The notes: a model not told the origin generated them from the sequence alone. Numbered from the stretch's first letter, positions 18,646 through 28,100 are shown. The stretch: DNA of 64,000 bases from an uncultured Paracoccaceae bacterium (GCA_947499725.1 CANMPK010000002.1:124001-188000); one strand, 5' to 3'. Numbers and translations: made by a program.

Positions 18646-19700
18646 CGGGCTTAAACACCGCCAAAAACACCATGACCGCGCTGGAGAAATCCAAGCCGGA
18701 AGAAGGGCTGTGGATGGTGCAAGCGCCGGTGCCAGAGATTGGGCCGGATGAGGTGCTGATAAAGGTCAAGACAACCGGCATTTGCGGCACGGATATTCAC
18801 ATTTGGAACTGGGATGATTGGGCGGCCCATACGGTGCCTACGCCGATGATCACGGGCCATGAGTTTGCCGGCGAGATCGTCGAGCTGGGGCGCGATGTAA
18901 GCGGTTTGTCGATTGGGCAGCGCTGCTCTGGCGAGGGGCATTTGATTGAGACCGACAGCCGCCAATCGCGGGCGGGGAAGTTTCACCTCGACCCAGGCAC
19001 GCGCGGGGTTGGGGTGAATGTGCAGGGCGCTTTTGCGCAGTATCTGCGCCTGCCCGCGTTTAACGTGGTGCCTTTGCCGGATGACATTCCCGATGAGATC
19101 GGCGCGATCTTGGACCCTTTGGGCAATGCGGTGCATACGGCGCTGAGTTTTGATTTGCTGGGTGAGGATGTGTTGATCACGGGGGCTGGGCCGATTGGTA
19201 TAATGGCTGCGGCTGTGGCGCGCCATGCGGGGGCGCGGCATGTGGTGATTACGGATGTGAACCCAGATCGTTTGGCGCTGGCGGAACATGTGGTGCCCAC
19301 CGTGCGCGCGGTGGATGTGACGCGCGAGGCGCTGCCGGATGTGATAACCGAGCTTGGCATGGCGCAGGGGTTTGATGTGGGGCTGGAGATGTCCGGCAAT
19401 CAGCAGGCGTTGGATCAGATGGTCGAAGCCTTGGTGATGGGCGGAAAGATCGCTTTGCTGGGCATTCCGCCTGGGCAATCTCCGGTGGATTGGTCACGCA
19501 TTGTGTTCAAGGCCATCACGATCAAAGGCGTCTATGGACGCGAGATGTTTGAGACCTGGTATAAGATGATCGCCATGTTGCAAAACGGGCTGGATGTGAG
19601 CCGCGTGATCACCCATCGCTTTGCGGTGGATGACTTTGCGCAGGGGTTTGCGGCGATGAAATCGGGCAAATCTGGCAAGGTTGTTTTGGACTGGGGATAG
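18642..19700 (+). CDS. tdh: L-threonine 3-dehydrogenase
   Basis: The 352-residue zinc alcohol-dehydrogenase-family enzyme oxidises threonine to 2-amino-3-ketobutyrate for Kbl. The catalytic zinc ligands (Cys48 in GICGTD, His-Glu in GHEF at 72-75) and the Rossmann motif GAGPIGIMA (about 182) are present. The structural-zinc lobe is unusual. After SGEGH the family normally has four closely spaced cysteines; here the stretch reads [20 protein letters not shown] with none. It ends at a strong bidirectional terminator. Confidence 0.95.
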   Translation: MTGLNTAKNTMTALEKSKPEEGLWMVQAPVPEIGPDEVLIKVKTTGICGTDIHIWNWDDWAAHTVPTPMITGHEFAGEIVELGRDVSGLSIGQRCSGEGHLIETDSRQSRAGKFHLDPGTRGVGVNVQGAFAQYLRLPAFNVVPLPDDIPDEIGAILDPLGNAVHTALSFDLLGEDVLITGAGPIGIMAAAVARHAGARHVVITDVNPDRLALAEHVVPTVRAVDVTREALPDVITELGMAQGFDVGLEMSGNQQALDQMVEALVMGGKIALLGIPPGQSPVDWSRIVFKAITIKGVYGREMFETWYKMIAMLQNGLDVSRVITHRFAVDDFAQGFAAMKSGKSGKVVLDWG

Positions 19701-19710
19701 GCAGAAGGCC

Positions 19711-19739
19711 AAAGCGGCGGACCCTTGGCCCGCCGCTTT
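19711..19739 (+). terminator. Bidirectional terminator between tdh and a small gene
   Basis: AAAGCGGCGG (19711-19720) pairs perfectly with CCGCCGCTTT (19730-19739). T-runs flank both sides, so it serves tdh and the convergent 49-codon gene. Confidence 0.9.
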
Positions 19740-19744
19740 TAGGT

Positions 19745-19894
19745 TCAGTATTTGAACTTTTTAAACAACGTCGACTCTCCGATACCGTTCAACAAACGGA
19801 TGGTAGATGGAGTTTGCTCTTTCTGAGCTGTCACGAACTTCTCGAATGCGCCGGAAGTTTGCGTTGCTGTCTGCATTTGACGTGCGTTTTGCAT
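19745..19894 (-). CDS. Small hypothetical protein, 49 residues
   Basis: An ATG at 19894 preceded by AGGTGAA opens a 49-codon frame that stops 6 bp from the terminator at 19739. The product is polar and Gln/Thr-rich at first (MQNARQMQTATQTSGAFEKF), with a basic, aromatic end (LLNGIGESTLFKKFKY). A GTGTATAG -10-like box sits just upstream. Codon use, ribosome site and correctly placed terminator support it as a real gene. No family is recognised. The remaining 195 bp up to the next gene show no clear feature. Confidence 0.6.
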   Translation of the reverse strand: MQNARQMQTATQTSGAFEKFVTAQKEQTPSTIRLLNGIGESTLFKKFKY

Positions 19895-20089
19895 CGGTTC
19901 ACCTATACACTACACGCCCCCACCAGAGGACGATCCGCTGCAAAGCGGTGCAAAAACGGGTGGGGAATGTGGCGCAAAAGGGGATGTTTGGTTAAAGGAA
20001 GTTTAAAGTTTATCGATCCCGCATAGGTTGCTTGGCGCTTACCGGCTGTCCGGTTAGGGTGCCGGTATTGGTTAAACGGATTGGTAACG

Positions 20090-21544
20090 ATGGCAGCGAA
20101 GCGCAACATTCGGACATGGATAGATATCGAGGTAGCACGCGACGACGATGATCTGAGCGCGGCGGAAGACGAGTTGATCGAGGCCTGTCAGAATGGTTGG
20201 ATATGCACGCTTGGGGATGGGTCTGTGCCGATGGAACCCAGCGCAGAGCGGAACATTGGCGCGGATTTGTTGCGGTACTTGATTACAGGGGGGTGTGAAA
20301 AAGCGGGGCTGCATGAGCAGGGTGTATGGTTATTTGGTGCCTATATTGAAGATAACTTTGATCTAGACGGGTGCTCTACTAAGGGACAAACATTTTTTCT
20401 AAACTGTTACTTCGCAAAGCGTTTTTACGCTGATCATGCCAATATTCGAGGTCTGCGTTTAGATGGTTGCGAAATTCAGGGAGGCCTGTGGGCCCGAGGT
20501 GCAAGAATTGACGGAGATTTCTCGGTCGCAGCGGGACAAATAAATTCTGTACTTTCTTTAAGCGGCGCAACGATCAATGGAAGTTTGGATTTCTCTGAGG
20601 CGAAACTAATAAAGGATCACGAACCTGAATTTACCCTTCACTTAGAAAATCTCCAGGCGAGGGAGCTAAAGTGGACTAACATCCATAGATTTGAAGGGTT
20701 TATTAACCTTTCAGGGGCTCAAATCACAATCCTAAACGATGACTTCGACAGCTGGCAAAAGGTAAAAAACGTTTCCCTTGATCAATTTCAATATCGATAT
20801 TTCAAGAACCCACTGAATGTAGGGGACAGACTTAATTGGCTTGCAAAGGATCAGAGCACATTCGAAATTTTTAGACCTCAGATCTACCAACAATTGGCTA
20901 GGGTTTATGGCGAGCAGGGGCAAGATTCTTTGCGTCGTCGGGTCTTGTTAGAAAAAGAGCGCCTAATCGACCAACAGTATCAATTGGATTTCAGAACGGC
21001 GATAAGCGATACTCGCAAAAACTTGTACGCCGAGACTGATCACCACAAGAGGCTAGATCTCAAAAATCAAATACGCCGTTTAAAACTACAAAACTTTATG
21101 CACTCATTTGCGCGCGGTGGTTTGCGCAGATTTGTAGGCTACGGGTATTCGCCACAGAATGTGATGCTTTGGGGCATAGGCGCTATCGTCTTCATTTGGC
21201 TGCTCAGCTGTTTGGCCATGGTCTCTGGCGGGATGGTGCCGAACTCGGACATCGTGATGACCTCCAAAGAATGGCGGCGTGCGCTTGATGCTGCAAACCC
21301 GACGCTGGCTTGGTTGGACAATGCCAAAGCTGGCCAACACTACGAGACCTTTCAAAGCTTCGCCTACGCCGTTGATGTGGTTGTTCCTTTGGTGCCACTG
21401 GAACAAGAAACCAATTGGACACCAACCACAAAAGAACCACTTGGCAAAGTGCTTTGGGTCAGCAATTGGTTTGCCAAGGCCTTTGGGTGGATCTTAACCG
21501 GTTTGGGCGCTGCGACCATCACAGGCCACGTGCGGCGCGATTAG
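20090..21544 (+). CDS. Pentapeptide-like membrane protein of unknown function
   Basis: From ATG 20090 the product has 484 residues. The N-terminal half (about 85-230) has loosely repeating five-residue steps (GAYIEDNFDLDGC, HANIRGLRLDGCEIQGGLWARGARIDGDF, GATINGSLDFSEA), as in right-handed beta-helices. A charged helical middle follows, then a membrane helix (VMLWGIGAIVFIWLLSCLAMV, about 365-385) and a last hydrophobic segment (about 455-478) reminiscent of a pore or anchor. DNA from about 20380 to 21110 is clearly AT-richer than its flanks, hinting at acquisition. Confidence 0.6.
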   Translation: MAAKRNIRTWIDIEVARDDDDLSAAEDELIEACQNGWICTLGDGSVPMEPSAERNIGADLLRYLITGGCEKAGLHEQGVWLFGAYIEDNFDLDGCSTKGQTFFLNCYFAKRFYADHANIRGLRLDGCEIQGGLWARGARIDGDFSVAAGQINSVLSLSGATINGSLDFSEAKLIKDHEPEFTLHLENLQARELKWTNIHRFEGFINLSGAQITILNDDFDSWQKVKNVSLDQFQYRYFKNPLNVGDRLNWLAKDQSTFEIFRPQIYQQLARVYGEQGQDSLRRRVLLEKERLIDQQYQLDFRTAISDTRKNLYAETDHHKRLDLKNQIRRLKLQNFMHSFARGGLRRFVGYGYSPQNVMLWGIGAIVFIWLLSCLAMVSGGMVPNSDIVMTSKEWRRALDAANPTLAWLDNAKAGQHYETFQSFAYAVDVVVPLVPLEQETNWTPTTKEPLGKVLWVSNWFAKAFGWILTGLGAATITGHVRRD

Positions 21545-22275
21545 GCGTTGGCCAGCGCGCGCAGTGGCTCTCGGCCGGTTTCTTTGAGCAGACAGACCTC
21601 TTTGCCTTCAAACACCGCTGGGTACAGCGGGCGGCCGAAGCCTGCGCCGCCGTCTAGGTTGATGCGGTTGCCGGCGTGATCGGGGTGCTCGACTGCCGTG
21701 TGGCCGTGCACGATCAGTTTGCCGTGGTCGCGCGTGTCGTCCAGAAATTCGTGGCGAATCCAGATCAGGTCTTGCTCGATCTGTTGATCCAGCGGCACGC
21801 CCGGTTTGATGCCGGCGTGGGCGCAGAAGAGGTCTTCTGTTTCGAAGGTCAGTTGCAGCGTATCGAGGAAGTTCAGATGCGCCTGCGGGATGAGGCGGGC
21901 GGCGTCGAGGGCGATGTCTGCGTCGGGGCGGCCCTCGGTGAGGATGCCGTAGCTTTGCAGGAACTCTGCCCCGCCTGCTTTGGGGTTCAGCCAAGAGAGG
22001 TCTCGGCTCGGCAGAAAGTAGGAGCTTTGCGTTTCGATGAAGCGGCGCGGGAAGGTGTCGTGGTTGCCTTTCAGCATGGTCCACGGGCGGGCCATGGTTT
22101 GTGCTTCGATCAGGAAGTCGAGGATTTGCGGCGCGTCGGGGCCGCGGTCGATATAGTCGCCGAGGAACACAATCTGCGCGTCTGGGCCACCGTCTGCGTG
22201 GATACGCTGCAGCGCGGTTTGCAGCTTGGGCATGTAGCCGTGGATGTCGCCGACGATGTAGATTGGGTTGGTCAT
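21541..22275 (-). CDS. Metallophosphoesterase (PrpA/ApaH-like Ser/Thr phosphatase)
   Basis: The 244-residue protein (ATG 22275; an in-frame TTG at 22293 is less likely) has all five metal-binding motifs of the family: GDIHG near the N terminus, GDYIDRGP (about 42), KGNHD (about 73), HAG (about 158) and HGHTAVE (about 196). It should dephosphorylate proteins or dinucleoside polyphosphates; the substrate is undecided. It is convergent with the pentapeptide-like gene, overlapping its end by 4 nt. Confidence 0.88.
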   Translation of the reverse strand: MTNPIYIVGDIHGYMPKLQTALQRIHADGGPDAQIVFLGDYIDRGPDAPQILDFLIEAQTMARPWTMLKGNHDTFPRRFIETQSSYFLPSRDLSWLNPKAGGAEFLQSYGILTEGRPDADIALDAARLIPQAHLNFLDTLQLTFETEDLFCAHAGIKPGVPLDQQIEQDLIWIRHEFLDDTRDHGKLIVHGHTAVEHPDHAGNRINLDGGAGFGRPLYPAVFEGKEVCLLKETGREPLRALANA

Positions 22276-22385
22276 AGAAATGCGCTTTTGCAAATGGGGG
22301 GCGTTGGGGCACTTATGCCTTGCGTTTATGAAGCTTCAACAACCAAACTGGAAAAAATAGAGCGCTGGGATGAACTGGAACCAAA

Positions 22386-22829
22386 ATGACACTCACATTG
22401 TCTGAAATTTTAACCTACGTGCAGCCAATTGCTATAACCGTAGGCGGATTATACGCCGTGTTCACGTATCGCGGAGAGGCCAAGCGGCGGCGCAGTGAGT
22501 GGATTTATCGCCTGTATACGCAGTTTTACGAGACGGATCGGTTCAAACGTATGCGGCGTCTTGTGGATTATGCGCCCGAAGAAGAGATCAAACGCCTGAC
22601 GCGGCATATCGAAGTGAATGCAGATTCTGACCTGCATGAGGATTTTGCGGATTATCTTAACTTCTTTGAGTTCCTTGCCATTCAGCACAGTTACGGCAAC
22701 GTGAAGCGCCAAGAAATCATGGATATGTTTGAATATTATCTGCGCCGTTTAAAAGAGCAGGACTATATCGTGGCCTACCTTGATACTTATGGGTTTGAAC
22801 ACCTATCTGCCTTCTTAAGAAGAATGTGA
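22386..22829 (+). CDS. Membrane-anchored hypothetical protein (DUF4760-like)
   Basis: The 147-residue protein has one N-terminal membrane helix (about 8-27) then a charged all-helical cytosolic domain (WIYRLYTQFYETDRFKRMRRLVDY..., DYLNFFEFLAIQ). The layout resembles the DUF4760 family; no function is known. It is followed after 8 bp by the gamma-glutamylcyclotransferase-like gene, so they are probably co-transcribed. Confidence 0.6.
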   Translation: MTLTLSEILTYVQPIAITVGGLYAVFTYRGEAKRRRSEWIYRLYTQFYETDRFKRMRRLVDYAPEEEIKRLTRHIEVNADSDLHEDFADYLNFFEFLAIQHSYGNVKRQEIMDMFEYYLRRLKEQDYIVAYLDTYGFEHLSAFLRRM

Positions 22830-22837
22830 GATAGGGC

Positions 22838-23239
22838 ATGGCAGAGGACTTCTTGTTCGTTTACGGCACGCTGATGCGCGGGCAATCGGACGCGGATATT
22901 TACCATCGGTTTCAAGAGGCGGCCACCTTTGTGGGCGAGGCCACCGTATTGGGGCAACTGTATTTGATTGATTGGTATCCTGGGTTGGTTTTAGATCCAG
23001 CTGGGGGGCCGGTTCATGGCGAGCTGTATCGGTTGCCTGAAGGCGGTGATTTGCTTGCCGCGTTAGATACCTATGAATGCATTGGGCCTGATTTTCCACA
23101 GCCGCAAGAATATAAGCGCCTGCGTCATGAGGTTGGCAGCGGGGGGAAAGCTTGGATCTACGCTTATCAGTGGTCCGTCACCGGTAAAGACTTAATTTCA
23201 GGCGGGCGTTTTGAAGCGAAGCTCACGCCACCTCGATAG
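22838..23239 (+). CDS. Gamma-glutamylcyclotransferase (AIG2-like) family protein
   Basis: The 133-residue protein has the family's phosphate-loop-like FVYGTLMRGQ at 6-15 and the GELYRLP block at about 67-73. The conserved acidic residue needed for cyclisation is in LDTYE (about 85). Family members open gamma-glutamyl amines or cyclise gamma-glutamyl peptides; the substrate is not predictable. It ends before a strong bidirectional terminator. Confidence 0.8.
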   Translation: MAEDFLFVYGTLMRGQSDADIYHRFQEAATFVGEATVLGQLYLIDWYPGLVLDPAGGPVHGELYRLPEGGDLLAALDTYECIGPDFPQPQEYKRLRHEVGSGGKAWIYAYQWSVTGKDLISGGRFEAKLTPPR

Positions 23240-23288
23240 GCCTGAAGCTGCGTACCAACACACTTTCTAGACAAGTTTAAGAACGCAA

Positions 23289-23313
23289 AATGCCGCCCGA
23301 AAAGGGCGGCATT
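23289..23313 (+). terminator. Bidirectional terminator between the AIG2-like gene and serA
   Basis: AATGCCGCCC (23289-23298) pairs perfectly with GGGCGGCATT (23304-23313), loop GAAAA. A-rich sequence precedes it, which gives a T-run on the minus strand for serA. Confidence 0.85.
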
Positions 23314-23339
23314 CCGTAGGTTTTAGCTGTCGCTAAAGC

Positions 23340-24938
23340 TTAAGCCACGTCAAAGCGCAGGGATTTGACTTGCTTGAACTTTTCAGTCGCGATCAGTTTG
23401 TCTTGAACGTCTGCTGGCACTTCCGCGTCAACGTAGAGCAGCGCAATTGCGCCGCCGCCCACATCGGAGCGACCCAATGTGAAGTTCGCGATGTTCACGC
23501 CGTTTTCGCCCAATGTCTGACCCAAGGTGCCGATCACACCTGGAACGTCTTCGTTGGTTGTGTAGAGCATGTGCTCACCGATCTCGGCGTCAACGTTGAT
23601 GCCTTTGATCTGGATGAAGCGTGGCTTGCCGTCAGAGAAGACAGTACCCGCAACAGAGCGTTCAACTTCGTCTGTCACAACAGTCACTTTGACGTAGCCG
23701 TCAAATGCGCCAGCTTTGTCTTGGTTGGTTGTGGAGATCTGAATGCCACGCTCTTTCGCGATCACCGGTGCGGAGACCATGTTCACGTCAGGGTTGGCTT
23801 TCTTCATGATGCCCGCGATCACGGCGCAGTTCAGCGCTTCGAGGTTCATATCGGCGGCCACACCATCATAGAGGATGTTGATCGCTTTGATTGGCTCGTT
23901 TGTCATCTGACCGGCGAAGGCGCCCAGATAGTCTGCCAGTTTGATCCATGGACCCATGACTTTTGCTTCTTCCGCTGTCACGGATGGCATGTTCAGCGCG
24001 TTTTCAACGGCGCCTGTCAGCAGGTAGTTGGACATTTGCTCTGCCACTTGCAGGGCTACGTTTTCTTGCGCTTCGGTTGTTGCCGCGCCGAGGTGCGGTG
24101 TCACCACAACGTTTGGCAGGTTGAACAGCGCGTTTTCTTTCGCTGGCTCTTCTGCGAATACGTCGAAGGCTGCGCCTGCCACGTGGCCGGACTTCAGCAG
24201 CTCTGCGAGTGCTTCTTCGTCAACCAGACCACCGCGGGCACAGTTGATAATGCGAACGCCTTTTTTGGTTTTCGCCAGGTTCTCTGCGGACAGGATGTTT
24301 TCTGTCACGCCTGCGATGAACGGCACGTGCAGGGTGATGAAGTCAGAGCGTTCCAGCAGCTCGTCCAGCTCAACCTTTTGAACGCCCATTTTGTCTGCTT
24401 TTTCTTCAGACAGGAACGGATCGTATGCGATCACTTTCATTTTCAGGCCAATGGCACGGTCGCAAACGATGCCACCGATGTTGCCTGCGCCGATGACGCC
24501 CAAAGTTTTGTTTGTCAGCTCGACACCCATGAACTTGGACTTTTCCCATTTGCCAGCGTGTGTGGATTCAGACGCTTCTGGGATTTGGCGTGCAACCGCA
24601 AACATCATTGCAATGGCGTGCTCGGCTGTTGTGATCATGTTGCCGAAAGGTGTGTTCATAACGATCACACCTTTTTTGGAAGAGGCTTCTTTGTCGACGT
24701 TGTCTGTACCGATACCGGCGCGGCCGATGACTTTCAGGTTGTCAGCGTGCTCTAGCAGGGCAGCGGTTGCTTTGGTCGCGGAGCGGATCGCGAGACCGTC
24801 GTATTGGCCGATCACTTCAGCCAGTTTCTCTTTGTCTTTGCCCAGGTCAGGCATGAAGTCGACGTCGATGCCGCGGTCGCGGAAGATTTGAACGGCGGTT
24901 TCAGACAGTTTGTCGGATACGAGTACTTTAGGGGCCAT
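23340..24938 (-). CDS. serA: D-3-phosphoglycerate dehydrogenase
   Basis: The 532-residue first enzyme of serine synthesis is of the long type. It has an N-terminal substrate domain split around the NAD domain (GVIGAGNIGG at about 143), the catalytic His in TPHLGAATTEAQ (about 280), an intervening domain, and a C-terminal ACT domain (about 455-532) for serine feedback. ATG 24938 is chosen because MAPKVLVSDKLSE is the usual start; the frame stays open for 74 codons upstream through a palindromic element but without family similarity. It lies 94 bp after serC, with a large inverted repeat between. Confidence 0.96.
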   Translation of the reverse strand: MAPKVLVSDKLSETAVQIFRDRGIDVDFMPDLGKDKEKLAEVIGQYDGLAIRSATKATAALLEHADNLKVIGRAGIGTDNVDKEASSKKGVIVMNTPFGNMITTAEHAIAMMFAVARQIPEASESTHAGKWEKSKFMGVELTNKTLGVIGAGNIGGIVCDRAIGLKMKVIAYDPFLSEEKADKMGVQKVELDELLERSDFITLHVPFIAGVTENILSAENLAKTKKGVRIINCARGGLVDEEALAELLKSGHVAGAAFDVFAEEPAKENALFNLPNVVVTPHLGAATTEAQENVALQVAEQMSNYLLTGAVENALNMPSVTAEEAKVMGPWIKLADYLGAFAGQMTNEPIKAINILYDGVAADMNLEALNCAVIAGIMKKANPDVNMVSAPVIAKERGIQISTTNQDKAGAFDGYVKVTVVTDEVERSVAGTVFSDGKPRFIQIKGINVDAEIGEHMLYTTNEDVPGVIGTLGQTLGENGVNIANFTLGRSDVGGGAIALLYVDAEVPADVQDKLIATEKFKQVKSLRFDVA

Positions 24939-24965
24939 GGGTTTGGTCCTTTTCTGTATGTCGGG

Positions 24966-25029
24966 GCGGTGCGCATGAATGCACACCCTACGAATTGGGA
25001 AGGGTAGGGTGCGCCTTGAGGCGCACCGC
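24966..25029. repeat. Long palindromic (REP-like) element between serC and serA
   Basis: GCGGTGCGC (24966-24974) pairs with GCGCACCGC (25021-25029), and inside it ACCCTAC (24985-24991) pairs with GTAGGGT (25004-25010). The GTAGGGTGCGC style resembles intergenic palindromes found repeatedly in Rhodobacteraceae genomes. As RNA it would fold into a long stem between the two coupled genes. Confidence 0.7.
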
Positions 25030-25032
25030 TGA

Positions 25033-26178
25033 TTACGCTTGTGCTTCGATCTCGGCTTCGAAGGCCCATGCCAGCCAAGGCAGCATTGCTTCGATGTCGG
25101 ATGTTTCAACAGTACCGCCGCACCAGATGCGCAGGCCTGCTGGGGCGTCACGGTATGCACCGATGTCCAGCGCGATGTCTTCGGCCTCTAGGCGTTTTGC
25201 AACGGCTTTGGCGAAGGATGCACCGTCTTTGATGCGATCATCTGTGAACTTCAGGCAAACAGATGTGTTAGAGCGTGTCGCGTCATCTTCGGCGAGGTTT
25301 GCGATCCAGTCGTTGGCGTCGCAGAAATCAAACACGGCTTGTGCGTTTGCATCTGCGCGGCCTTGCAGGCCTTTCAGGCCACCGATGGAACGTGCCCAAT
25401 CCAGAGCAAACAGGTAATCTTCAACTGCCAGCATAGAAGGTGTGTTGATCGTTGCACCTGTGAAGATGCCTTCGATCAGCTTGCCGCCTTTGGTCATGCG
25501 GAAGATCTTTGGCAGAGGCCATGCTGGTGTGTAGTTTTCCAGACGCTCAACAGCGCGTGGAGACAGAACGATCACACCGTGTGCCGCTTCGCCGCCCAGA
25601 ACTTTCTGCCAAGAGAATGTTGTCACATCCAGCTTGTCCCATTCCAGATCCATCGCGAAGGCTGCGGATGTGGCGTCGCAGATTGTCAGGCCGGCGCGAT
25701 CTGCGTCTATCCAGTCTGCGTTTGGAACGCGGACGCCGGATGTGGTGCCGTTCCATGTGAAGACAACGTCGTTGTTGAAATCAACAGAGGCCAGATCAAC
25801 GATTTGACCGTAGTCTGCGATTTTCGCTTCCGCGTCGATTTTCAGCTGTTTGACAACATCTGTCACCCAGCCTGCGCCGAAGGATTCCCAAGCCAGCATC
25901 TCGACTTTGCGTTCGCCCAGAAGGGACCACAGAGCCATTTCAACTGCGCCTGTGTCGGACGCAGGAACGATGCCGATTTTGTAATCAGCCGGGATGCCCA
26001 GAACTTCGCGTGTGCCTTCGATGGCGTCTTTCAGCTTGGCCTTGCCAACAGCGGCACGGTGGCTGCGACCCAGAGGCGCATCTGCGAGTTTAGACAGTTC
26101 GAATGTAGGGGGTTTGGCACATGGGCCAGAGGAAAAGCGCGGGTTTGCCGGGCGCGCTGCCGGTTGCTGAGTAGCCAT
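25033..26178 (-). CDS. serC: Phosphoserine aminotransferase
   Basis: The 381-residue class V aminotransferase converts 3-phosphohydroxypyruvate to phosphoserine. [20 protein letters not shown] (12-31) is the alphaproteobacterial serC start; [10 protein letters not shown] and [15 protein letters not shown] contain the PLP aspartate and lysine. The start ATG 26178 has a GGAAGGA ribosome site. The frame stays open upstream through the leader, which is why a much longer reading frame exists. It is followed by serA and probably controlled by the structured leader RNA. Confidence 0.95.
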   Translation of the reverse strand: MATQQPAARPANPRFSSGPCAKPPTFELSKLADAPLGRSHRAAVGKAKLKDAIEGTREVLGIPADYKIGIVPASDTGAVEMALWSLLGERKVEMLAWESFGAGWVTDVVKQLKIDAEAKIADYGQIVDLASVDFNNDVVFTWNGTTSGVRVPNADWIDADRAGLTICDATSAAFAMDLEWDKLDVTTFSWQKVLGGEAAHGVIVLSPRAVERLENYTPAWPLPKIFRMTKGGKLIEGIFTGATINTPSMLAVEDYLFALDWARSIGGLKGLQGRADANAQAVFDFCDANDWIANLAEDDATRSNTSVCLKFTDDRIKDGASFAKAVAKRLEAEDIALDIGAYRDAPAGLRIWCGGTVETSDIEAMLPWLAWAFEAEIEAQA

Positions 26179-26181
26179 ATT

Positions 26182-26335
26182 AGCTATCCTTCCAGATAAA
26201 TGCCCTTCGTTGGGGAAGGGTGTCCCGCCGCCGGACATAGTCGGCCTGAGTGACTCGGGCAACAGGTAAAATGCATTAATTTCGCGCAGCGCGTGGATTT
26301 CTTGTCGCAGAGCCAGATCGCGGTTCACGATGGGA
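26182..26335 (-). promoter_or_regulatory. Candidate serC leader RNA
   Basis: Upstream of serC the 5' region holds GGGTGTCCCGCCGCC-type stems and a CCCTTC/GAAGGG hairpin (about 26205-26221) next to the ribosome site. A conserved 'serC RNA motif' has been described upstream of serC in alphaproteobacteria; position and context fit, but the covariance model could not be checked. The region also encodes an in-frame open stretch (from GTG) that may be incidental. Confidence 0.45.
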
Positions 26336-26415
26336 AACCTTTTTGAAACAGGCTGGAAAACGGGCGTGGGCTGCGCTAAGGGCCAAGGAACACCTGTTTT
26401 ACAAGGAACGCCCCT

Positions 26416-27291
26416 ATGTTCATCGCCACGCTTATGACCAACCCTGCCAACCCGTCTTTGGATGCGGCCACTGTTGAAAACCTGCGCAACGCGTGGGGCG
26501 GCGGTGAGGCCCAATGGCTGGCGACCGGCGAGGCGGCAGAGTTCTCTTTGGGTCAGATGCCAAGCAATCTGGATGAGGTTTGGGAATCGCTTCAGGCCGA
26601 GAAGATCGATCTGGTGGTACTGCCCGCCGAGGGCCGTAGGAAGAAAATGCTGCTGGCCGATATGGACAGCACCATGATCCAACAAGAATGCATCGACGAG
26701 CTGGCCGCCGAGGCGGGCGTCGGCGAGCGTGTGGCTGACATCACCGCCAAGGCGATGAACGGCGAGCTGGATTTTGAAGGCGCCATTGATGAGCGTGTGG
26801 GCCTGCTGAAAGACCTGCCGGAAAGCATCATCGATCACGTTCTGAAAACCCGTATCGAATATATGCCTGGTGGTTTGGCGCTGGTGCAGACGATGAAAGC
26901 CAATGGCGGCTATAGCGCTTTGGTGTCTGGTGGCTTCACCGCCTTTACGGCCAAAGTGGCATCCGAGCTGGGCTTTGACGAGAACCGCGCCAATACGTTG
27001 GAAGTAGCCGATGAAAAGCTGACCGGCAAAGTGGTGCGCCCGATCTTGGGCCGCGAAGCCAAGCTGGAAGCGCTGGATGAGATCACCGCCAAGCTGGGCA
27101 TCACCCGCGAGGATGTGATTGCTGTGGGCGACGGCATGAACGATCTGCTGATGCTGCAAAACGCCGGCGCCGGTGTGGCGCTGCACGGCAAGCCAGCCTT
27201 GCAAGCGCAGTGCAACGTGCGCATCAACCACTGCGATCTGACAGCGCTGCTGTATGTGCAGGGCTATGCCAAAAATGAATTTGCGGCGTAA
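26416..27291 (+). CDS. serB: Phosphoserine phosphatase
   Basis: The 291-residue HAD-family phosphatase performs the last step of serine synthesis. The nucleophile motif is DMDST (82-86), motif II is SGGFTAF (about 174) and motif [13 protein letters not shown] (about 238) binds magnesium. The N-terminal 75 residues form the regulatory domain usual in proteobacterial SerB. It is divergent from serC-serA across about 240 bp, so all three serine genes are clustered. The AAGGAA ribosome site precedes ATG 26416. Confidence 0.95.
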   Translation: MFIATLMTNPANPSLDAATVENLRNAWGGGEAQWLATGEAAEFSLGQMPSNLDEVWESLQAEKIDLVVLPAEGRRKKMLLADMDSTMIQQECIDELAAEAGVGERVADITAKAMNGELDFEGAIDERVGLLKDLPESIIDHVLKTRIEYMPGGLALVQTMKANGGYSALVSGGFTAFTAKVASELGFDENRANTLEVADEKLTGKVVRPILGREAKLEALDEITAKLGITREDVIAVGDGMNDLLMLQNAGAGVALHGKPALQAQCNVRINHCDLTALLYVQGYAKNEFAA

Positions 27292-27296
27292 GCGCG

Positions 27297-28055
27297 ATGT
27301 TTGAGGTGTCCTATGACATCTTGATGCTTTTGCTGGTGGCGGGGTTCGTCGCTGGCTTCATCGATTCCATCGCAGGGGGCGGCGGGCTGATTGCCTTGCC
27401 GGTAATGTTGCTGACGGGGGCGAACCCCATCACAGCTTTGGCCACCAATAAGGTACAAGCGATCTTTGGATCTGCTACGGCGGCGATCATGTATGCACGT
27501 GGCGGGCATGTGGATTTGCGCAAGCAGATCGTGCCCGCGCTGGTGTCCTTTGTGGCGTCTATTATTGGGGCCCTGCTGGTCACCAAGCTGCCGGTTGATT
27601 TGATCCGCTTTATCCTGCCTATTTTGCTGATCGCGATTGCGATCTATTTCGCCCTCAAGAAAGGCTTGGATGATCGCGAACGTTTGCGCCGCATGTCGCC
27701 TGCCTTGTTCACCGCAACGATGGTGCCGCTGATTGGCGGCTATGATGGGTTGCTTGGGCCGGGCACGGGCAGCTTCTTCATGCTCGCCTTTGTCAGCCTT
27801 GGGGGCTACGGCATTCTGAAGGCCACGGCCCATACGAAACTCTTGAACTTCGCCTCAAACGCTGGGGCTTTGCTGGCCTTTGCCGTGGTGGCCACCCCGT
27901 GGTGGATGACGGGCCTTGCCATGGGTGTGGCGCAGGTCTTTGGCGCGCGATTGGGGGCCTCTTTGGCGCAAAAGATCGGCGCGCGGCTGATCAAACCGCT
28001 GCTGGTTGTCACAAGCCTTGCGCTGGCGCTGAAACTCTTGTGGGATTTGCTGTAA
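27297..28055 (+). CDS. TSUP (TauE/SafE) family exporter
   Basis: The 252-residue membrane protein has about eight hydrophobic helices. The family motifs [20 protein letters not shown] (19-38) and [15 protein letters not shown] (about 148) are intact. TSUP proteins move sulfite, sulfonates or related anions; the substrate is not set by the neighbours. It starts 5 bp after serB, so it is co-transcribed with it. A third, partial copy of the gene-end element follows. Confidence 0.85.
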   Translation: MFEVSYDILMLLLVAGFVAGFIDSIAGGGGLIALPVMLLTGANPITALATNKVQAIFGSATAAIMYARGGHVDLRKQIVPALVSFVASIIGALLVTKLPVDLIRFILPILLIAIAIYFALKKGLDDRERLRRMSPALFTATMVPLIGGYDGLLGPGTGSFFMLAFVSLGGYGILKATAHTKLLNFASNAGALLAFAVVATPWWMTGLAMGVAQVFGARLGASLAQKIGARLIKPLLVVTSLALALKLLWDLL

Positions 28056-28069
28056 GGCGCCCTGCCCTT

Positions 28070-28100
28070 CGGCTTTTTCTTGATCCAAATACCTAAATCC
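28070..28100 (+). repeat. Dispersed gene-end element, copy C (partial)
   Basis: GGCTTTTTCTTGATCCAAATACCT after the transporter stop matches the first half of copies A and B but lacks the GGGGCAGCGCCCC hairpin. A weaker relative, TTTTTTATTTCAATACCT, is at 15352-15369 after yaaA. Confidence 0.55.

Noticed and set aside
23370-24755. A 461-codon plus-strand frame opposite serA
   Set aside because: It mirrors the codon pattern of the well-supported serA gene, gives Cys/His/Phe-rich nonsense and has no ribosome site.
25033-27231. A 732-codon frame including serC
   Set aside because: The first 351 codons run antisense through serB and the leader; SerC similarity and the ribosome site begin at 26178.
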